This document shows, piece by piece, positions 40,925 through 45,604 of a stretch of 45,604 nt of DNA. The stretch lies in assembly GCA_902789345.1 (NCBI GenBank), contig CADANT010000018.1, positions 1 to 45,604 of the forward strand. Direction: 5' to 3'. The notes beneath the pieces were generated by a model. It did no database searches, was not told the origin of the DNA, and worked only from the letters and a program-made list of their open reading frames with translations. The DNA is from an uncultured Ruminococcus sp. GTDB taxonomy: Bacteria; Bacillota; Clostridia; Oscillospirales; Acutalibacteraceae. A program made the translations under genes and the position numbers. Within the stretch, counting starts at the first letter, position 1; each line of letters starts with the position of its first letter.

Positions 40925-41665
40925 ATGGACAGTAAATCAAAAAATAAAATAGTTCGTATTATGTTTATTGTATTGGGCTTTGTGTGCTTTGGTTTAGGTA
41001 CTGTTGGCGTAATTCTTCCCATTTTACCAACAGTACCGTTTTACTTGGCAACGGTTTTTTGCTTTGCCAAAAGCTCACAGCGCTTACACAGTTGGTTTGT
41101 TGGTACCGGTCTGTATAAAAAACATCTTGAAAGCTTTACAAAGAACCGTTCTATGACATTGAAAACAAAACTTTCAATTATTATTTCAGTTACACTGGTA
41201 ATGGCGTTTGGCTTTATTATGATGCAAAATATACCGGTTGGAAGAATTTGTATTTCTATTGTGTGGGTAGCGCATATTATCTACTTTATTTTCCGAGTGA
41301 AAACCCAACCGGAGAAGTACAGCGGACTTAGCAAAACCGAAATAAAAAGAATAAAAGAGCAAAAAGCAGTAAATGAAATGATAAACCTTTATTGCCGAAA
41401 AAAGCATAAATGCAAAAATTCACTTTGCCAACAATGTCAACAGCTTTCGGAATATGCACAAAAACGCAGCCAAAGCTGCCCTTTTATGAGAGACAAAACC
41501 TTTTGCTCTGTCTGTACGGTGCACTGCTACTCACCACAAATGCGTACAAAAATAAAAGAGGTAATGCGTTTTTCGGGGCCACGAATGTTGTTTTATCATC
41601 CCATAATGGCAATAAGACATTTAATTCTTTCGATTTCACAGAAAAAACAACAGAAAGGAAAATAA
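40925..41665 (+). CDS. DUF454 (YbaN) - YgbA_NO fusion protein
   Basis: A 246-aa protein. Residues 1-125 form a DUF454/YbaN membrane domain with about three to four helices ([27 protein letters not shown]). Residues 150-235 match the nitrous-oxide-stimulated promoter (YgbA) family: [47 protein letters not shown] and [17 protein letters not shown]. The Cys-rich part looks able to bind metal, heme or an Fe-S cluster on the cytosolic side. Both families are poorly understood. It lies 10 bases after the heme ATPase gene and 4 bases before an exporter gene, so a role in handling imported heme is likely but unproven. Confidence 0.87.
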   Translation: MDSKSKNKIVRIMFIVLGFVCFGLGTVGVILPILPTVPFYLATVFCFAKSSQRLHSWFVGTGLYKKHLESFTKNRSMTLKTKLSIIISVTLVMAFGFIMMQNIPVGRICISIVWVAHIIYFIFRVKTQPEKYSGLSKTEIKRIKEQKAVNEMINLYCRKKHKCKNSLCQQCQQLSEYAQKRSQSCPFMRDKTFCSVCTVHCYSPQMRTKIKEVMRFSGPRMLFYHPIMAIRHLILSISQKKQQKGK

Positions 41666-41669
41666 CAGT

Positions 41670-43412
41670 ATGATTAAAACCCGACTTATACGGCTTCTGG
41701 CTGATGCACAAAAATACATATATTTACAAGTACTGTTTGACTGGCTGGCATTGTTTTGCCAGACAGCCATAATATTTTCAGCTGTCACAATAATAGAAAA
41801 ATTATATACAAACACTGCCGAAATTCAGAATTATATTATATGTGGTGCTGTAGTTGCTTGTGCATTGATAATAAGGTATATACTGGACAAGCTTAGTGCA
41901 AAAATGTCCTTCTTAGCCAGTGCAAATGTAAAAAAAGTGTTTCGTGAAAAGATATATAACAAGCTTTTGCAGTTGGGTACTTCTTATAAAGAAAAAGTTT
42001 CAACCTCGTCTGTTGTTCAAATGGCGGCAGAGGGTGTTGACCAGTTGGAAACTTACTTTGGAAACCATCTTCCACAGCTTATTTACAGCTTACTTGCGCC
42101 TGTAACCTTGTTTATACTGCTTTCATTTGTGAATCTAAAGGCGGCTGTGATTTTGCTTGTATGCGTTACTTTTATACCGGTGTCTATTGTATTGGTACAG
42201 AAAATAGCCAAAGGACTGTTATCAAAATACTGGGGCAGTTACACAGAGCTTGGCGACAGTTTTCTTGAAAAGCTCCAGGGGCTTACTACACTTAAAATTT
42301 ATAGTGCTGACGACAGAGCCGCCGATGAACTGGACAAGGAAAGCGAGCATTTCAGAAAAATAACAATGAAAGTACTTACAATGCAATTAAACTCTACAAG
42401 CGTTATGGACATAATGGCATACGGCGGAGCGGCAATAGGTATAATGTTTGCATTGCTTGAGTTTGCAAACGGAAATACAGGCCTTGGAGGAACCCTTTTA
42501 ATAATACTGCTGGCGTCAGAATTTTTTATCCCTTTGCGAAAGCTTGGGTCGTTTTTTCATATTGCAATGAACGGAATGGCGGCAAGCGATAAAATTTTTG
42601 CCCTGCTGGACACCGAACAGCCCCAAAATGCCGGCAAAAAGATTAATGGCACTGTAGAAAGTATAACTGTAAGTAACCTTAACTATGCCTACACCGCCGA
42701 CAGAAAGATACTTAATAATATAAATATGGAAGTTGGCGGCAAAGGGCTTGTTTCTATTGTAGGTACCTCTGGCAGCGGAAAAAGTACATTAGCGGCTATA
42801 CTTATGGGACGCAATAAAAATTACGCAGGCAGTATACAAATAAACGGTACAGAACTTTCTGAAATTGACGAGCGGGAACTTATGAACAGAATTACATTTG
42901 TTTCCGGTGATAGTCATATATTTAAAGGCACAATCAGAGATAACCTTTTGTTGGGTGACAGAAATGCAACAGACAGTCAAATGTATAACGCACTAAGTGT
43001 GGCAAAGCTTGATGATTTTGTAAAAAAATGTGGTGGATTAGATATGAAAATATCTGAAAACGGCTCCAGCCTTTCCGGAGGTCAACGACAAAGGCTGGCT
43101 TTGGCAAGAGCAGTTTTGCACAACAGTCAGGTTTATATTTTTGATGAAGCAACCGGAAATATTGATATGGAAAGTGAAGAAATGATAATTGATGCTATTA
43201 AAGGGCTATCAAAAACAAAAGCAGTAATACAAATTTCCCACAGGCTTGCAAATGTTATTGACAGCGATATTATTTATATGCTTAGTGGCGGTACTGTTGC
43301 CGAAAAAGGTACCCATAAGCAGCTAATGGAGCACGGCGAAAAATACTCAGAGCTTTTCAACTACCAAAGCGAACTTGAAGGTTATAAGACAGGGGAGGGC
43401 ACAAATGAATAA
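41670..43412 (+). CDS. ABC half-transporter, CydD-like
   Basis: A 580-aa exporter-type half-transporter: six membrane helices in 1-310, then an ATPase domain with Walker A GTSGSGKST, signature LSGGQRQR, Walker B VYIFDEATGNID and switch His in ISHRLANVID. The membrane part resembles the CydD side of CydDC-type pumps, whose cargo includes thiols and heme-linked substrates. It overlaps the next half-transporter by 8 bases, so they probably form a heterodimer. The streptococcal heme operon also has exporter-type ABC genes after its importer, which supports membership of the heme locus. Confidence 0.87.
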   Translation: MIKTRLIRLLADAQKYIYLQVLFDWLALFCQTAIIFSAVTIIEKLYTNTAEIQNYIICGAVVACALIIRYILDKLSAKMSFLASANVKKVFREKIYNKLLQLGTSYKEKVSTSSVVQMAAEGVDQLETYFGNHLPQLIYSLLAPVTLFILLSFVNLKAAVILLVCVTFIPVSIVLVQKIAKGLLSKYWGSYTELGDSFLEKLQGLTTLKIYSADDRAADELDKESEHFRKITMKVLTMQLNSTSVMDIMAYGGAAIGIMFALLEFANGNTGLGGTLLIILLASEFFIPLRKLGSFFHIAMNGMAASDKIFALLDTEQPQNAGKKINGTVESITVSNLNYAYTADRKILNNINMEVGGKGLVSIVGTSGSGKSTLAAILMGRNKNYAGSIQINGTELSEIDERELMNRITFVSGDSHIFKGTIRDNLLLGDRNATDSQMYNALSVAKLDDFVKKCGGLDMKISENGSSLSGGQRQRLALARAVLHNSQVYIFDEATGNIDMESEEMIIDAIKGLSKTKAVIQISHRLANVIDSDIIYMLSGGTVAEKGTHKQLMEHGEKYSELFNYQSELEGYKTGEGTNE

Positions 43413-45063
43413 AAGGCAAAAAGGAATAAAAATAATGGGAAAGCTTATTGTTCTTGTAAAGTCTCTATGGCACATAATGCTGTTGGCCGTATTACTTGGA
43501 ACTGTCGGTTATTTGTGCGCAATTTTCCTTACAATCATTGCCTCAAATGGGGTAGTAAGGCTGATTTCTGACAAAAATACAAACCTTACTCCTGTATTTA
43601 TATCACTGGTAGTTGTTGCAGTAAGCCGAGGTATTTTGCATTATGGTGAACAGTATTGCAACCACTATATTGCATTTAAGCTTTTGGGAATAGTAAGGCA
43701 TAAAATATTTGCAAAGCTTAGGGAACTTTCTCCGGCAAAGCTTGAAGGCAAGGATAAAGGTAACCTTATTTCTATGATAACCACCGACACAGAGCTTCTC
43801 GAAGTTTTTTATGCACACACAATTTCCCCTATACTTATTGCATTGGTGACAAGTCTGTTTATAACAATATTCATAGGTATGTCATATGCTCCGGCGGGAA
43901 TACTTGCCTTGTGTGGCTACTTAACCGTGGGTGTAGCAGTGCCACTGGTTAACGGCAAAGCCGGTTCAAACGCAGGTATGAAATACCGCAACAGCTTTGG
44001 CGAGCTTAACAGCTGTTTGCTGGAATCCTTAAGGGGGCTTGATGAAATATTACAATACAATGACGGGCATAATCGTATGAATAAAATAAATACTCATTCC
44101 AAGCTTCTTTCAGAAAATCGAAAGGAACTTAACAAACTGGAAGGCAAGCAAAGGGCAACAACAAATGTAATGATACTTTTTTTCTCTTTAGCTATGCTTA
44201 TACTTATGATTTTCGCATACAAAAATAACAAGGCAGATATAGGTATGGTAATAGTTAATACAGTGGCAATGATGGGTTCATTCGGACCTGTAGTAGCATT
44301 GTCGAGCCTTTCAAACAACCTTAACCAAACATTGGCCAGTGGAGAAAGAGTATTAAACCTACTTAACGAAACTCCTGTAACTGAAGATGTTACAAATGGA
44401 AAAAATATAGATTTTAACGGCATAGCTGCAAAAAATGTTTCATTTTCTTATAATGAAGAAAAAATCCTTAGTAATCTAAGTGTCAATTTTCCAAAATACA
44501 GCATAACAGGAATATACGGAAAAAGTGGTTGTGGAAAGTCCACATTATTGAAGCTATTAATGCGATTTTGGGATACAACCGAGGGTAGTGTGGAAATTTC
44601 CAATGTAAATATACGGAATGTAAACACAGACAATTTAAGATGCATTGAAAGCTATGTTACCCAAGAAACATATATCTTTCAAAAAACCGTTGCTGAAAAT
44701 ATAGCAATAGGCAAGCCCAACGCAACAACCGAAGAAATTATTGAGGCGGCAAAAAAAGCATCAATACATGACTTCATTATGTTACTGCCAAAGGGTTATA
44801 ATACATTATTAGGTGAACTGGGCAATACAATCTCCAGTGGTGAAAAACAAAGAATCGGACTTGCCAGAGCGTTTTTGCACAACTCAGAGCTTATGCTTTT
44901 GGACGAGCCCACAAGTAACCTTGATGCTTTGAACGAAGGCATTATACTCAAATCTCTCCATGAAAGCTCACAGGGAAAAACAATTATAATTGTTTCCCAC
45001 AGAGAATCAACCCTGCGAACAGCTCAAAGAGTAATAGACCTTTCAGCCGAAAACAAGCTTTAG
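43405..45063 (+). CDS. ABC half-transporter, CydC-like partner
   Basis: A 552-aa second half-transporter with six helices in about 1-310 and an ATPase domain: Walker A GKSGCGKST, a signature of ISSGEKQR type (Ser-Gly-Glu in place of Ser-Gly-Gly-Gln), Walker B LMLLDEPTSNLD and the switch His in VSHRESTL. The altered signature suggests one degenerate ATP site, common in heterodimeric exporters. ATG 43405 is chosen because GGGGAGG lies upstream; the frame is open from 43375. It is the last gene of the heme operon. Confidence 0.87.
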   Translation: MNKRQKGIKIMGKLIVLVKSLWHIMLLAVLLGTVGYLCAIFLTIIASNGVVRLISDKNTNLTPVFISLVVVAVSRGILHYGEQYCNHYIAFKLLGIVRHKIFAKLRELSPAKLEGKDKGNLISMITTDTELLEVFYAHTISPILIALVTSLFITIFIGMSYAPAGILALCGYLTVGVAVPLVNGKAGSNAGMKYRNSFGELNSCLLESLRGLDEILQYNDGHNRMNKINTHSKLLSENRKELNKLEGKQRATTNVMILFFSLAMLILMIFAYKNNKADIGMVIVNTVAMMGSFGPVVALSSLSNNLNQTLASGERVLNLLNETPVTEDVTNGKNIDFNGIAAKNVSFSYNEEKILSNLSVNFPKYSITGIYGKSGCGKSTLLKLLMRFWDTTEGSVEISNVNIRNVNTDNLRCIESYVTQETYIFQKTVAENIAIGKPNATTEEIIEAAKKASIHDFIMLLPKGYNTLLGELGNTISSGEKQRIGLARAFLHNSELMLLDEPTSNLDALNEGIILKSLHESSQGKTIIIVSHRESTLRTAQRVIDLSAENKL

Positions 45064-45110
45064 TATCTAGTTTTACCTACAGCCTGTTTTTTTAAATGAT
45101 GAAATAAAGT

Positions 45111-45154
45111 GCAACAGCCACACTGTAGTAATATGCAGTGTGGCTGTTGCTTTT
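45111..45154. terminator. Strong bidirectional terminator after the heme operon
   Basis: A perfect 15-base-pair stem (GCAACAGCCACACTG with CAGTGTGGCTGTTGC), 10-base loop, four T on the plus strand and an A/T-rich flank on the other. It separates the operon from the convergent minus-strand gene. Confidence 0.9.
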
Positions 45155-45161
45155 AGAATGC

Positions 45162-45473
45162 TTATTTTTTCTTGTTTTTGTGATATTGATAAATAATAAA
45201 GATGACTATGCTAATAATCAGCGTGTATGGAAATATTAACAGAAAGACCTTTTTTGTTCCATCTTCTTTAAAAAAGGTTTCCGGGCTTGTTATTGCAAAG
45301 TAGGTTAATGAAATGGTTATAGTTAGCAATATAAGTAGCATTATTAATATAATAATAATTAATATTATTGGAAAGCACCCAACATTTTTGTTTTTGTACT
45401 CGTCTATATTTTCATCGTTAAAGAATTCCTGATAAACATAACCATCATCCAACATATAATAACCTCCATCCAT
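45162..45473 (-). CDS. Small two-helix membrane protein (hypothetical)
   Basis: A 103-aa reading from ATG 45473 (MDGGYYMLDDGYVY), which has AGGAG 7 bases before it; the frame extends 15 codons further to a TTG without a ribosome site. The N-terminus is acidic and Tyr-rich, followed by two hydrophobic helices (about 33-58 and 75-96) and a Lys-rich end. I do not recognise a family. It converges on the heme operon and is probably unrelated to it. Confidence 0.65.
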   Translation of the reverse strand: MDGGYYMLDDGYVYQEFFNDENIDEYKNKNVGCFPIILIIIILIMLLILLTITISLTYFAITSPETFFKEDGTKKVFLLIFPYTLIISIVIFIIYQYHKNKKK

Positions 45474-45527
45474 ATCAAAGCTCCTGTTATCTTCCTTATG
45501 TTTATGCTTAAATGACAAAGTGAAGTT

Positions 45528-45543
45528 AGGGTAAATATACCCT
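45528..45543. promoter_or_regulatory. Inverted repeat AGGGTA-N4-TACCCT upstream of the minus-strand gene
   Basis: A perfect 6-4-6 inverted repeat about 55 bases upstream of the ATG at 45473; a TACCCTC half-site recurs at the window edge. It may be an operator for the small membrane protein. Nothing else is visible from 45,544 to the end. Confidence 0.4.
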
Positions 45544-45604
45544 TTTCACAACAAAAAGCCAAATAAGCGGTTTTATGAGGCTTTTAATAGGATATATACC
45601 CTCA

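Overview
The window looks like chromosome of a low-GC Gram-positive anaerobe of the class Clostridia, most likely a gut member of the Ruminococcaceae/Oscillospiraceae type. This rests on superoxide reductase, rubrerythrin and rubredoxin, a dockerin-bearing CAP protein, an EpsG/pyruvyl-transferase polysaccharide cluster and a NEAT/Shp heme-uptake locus. The taxonomy is inferred from gene content only. No tRNA, rRNA or CRISPR array was recognised.

Region 1 (1 to about 12,280) is an integrative mobilizable element whose left end lies just outside the window. It has a large serine recombinase (5' end cut off), a ribbon-helix-helix-like accessory protein, a repeat-rich oriT candidate and a MobA/MobL relaxase. 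Its cargo is almost entirely oxygen, peroxide and Fe-S related: a DUF134/NifX-like protein, an Mrp/NBP35 ATPase, a SIR2 protein (now frameshifted), Bcp peroxiredoxin, YaaA, a PerR/Fur regulator with a 17-bp palindrome over its promoter, a flavin reductase-rubredoxin-rubrerythrin fusion, lactate dehydrogenase, superoxide reductase, rubredoxin and hemerythrin. Three exact tandem duplications (19, 35 and 65 bp) scar it. The right end abuts an aldo/keto reductase gene that lacks its 5' part and carries a frameshift.

Region 2 (13.0-17.1 kb) holds a 77-bp MITE with an 8-bp target duplication, a minus-strand P1B-type metal ATPase with a small membrane partner (DUF6110-like, tetracysteine tail), and a secreted dockerin-CAP protein. 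Region 3 (17.4-28.1 kb) is one exopolysaccharide operon: priming sugar transferase, five further glycosyltransferases, EpsG-type polymerase, acetyltransferase, pyruvyl transferase, flippase and a VanZ-like protein. Region 4 (28.2-32.5 kb) pairs a hybrid sensor kinase with a solute-binding lipoprotein fused to a 5'-nucleotidase C-terminal domain, with no transporter beside it.

Region 5 (32.5-45.1 kb) is a heme-acquisition locus. A DtxR-like regulator gene and the intergenic region after it share three GTTAG-N6-CTAAC operators. Then follow a membrane-anchored protein, a secreted NEAT-like protein, a membrane-anchored double-NEAT protein, a Shp-type bis-methionine heme protein, an IsdE/HtsA-like heme lipoprotein, a FecCD-type permease, its ATPase, a DUF454-YgbA fusion and two ABC half-transporters. 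The layout parallels the streptococcal Shr/Shp/HtsABC (Sia) relay under the DtxR-family repressor MtsR. All three NEAT-like domains have Met where the usual heme-ligating Tyr is expected. In this sequence both the lipoprotein (near its end) and the permease (codon 47) carry in-frame stop codons, so the import step may be decaying. A second operator type (TTGTCAC-N6-GTGACAA class) and a terminator-like hairpin sit in the same control region.
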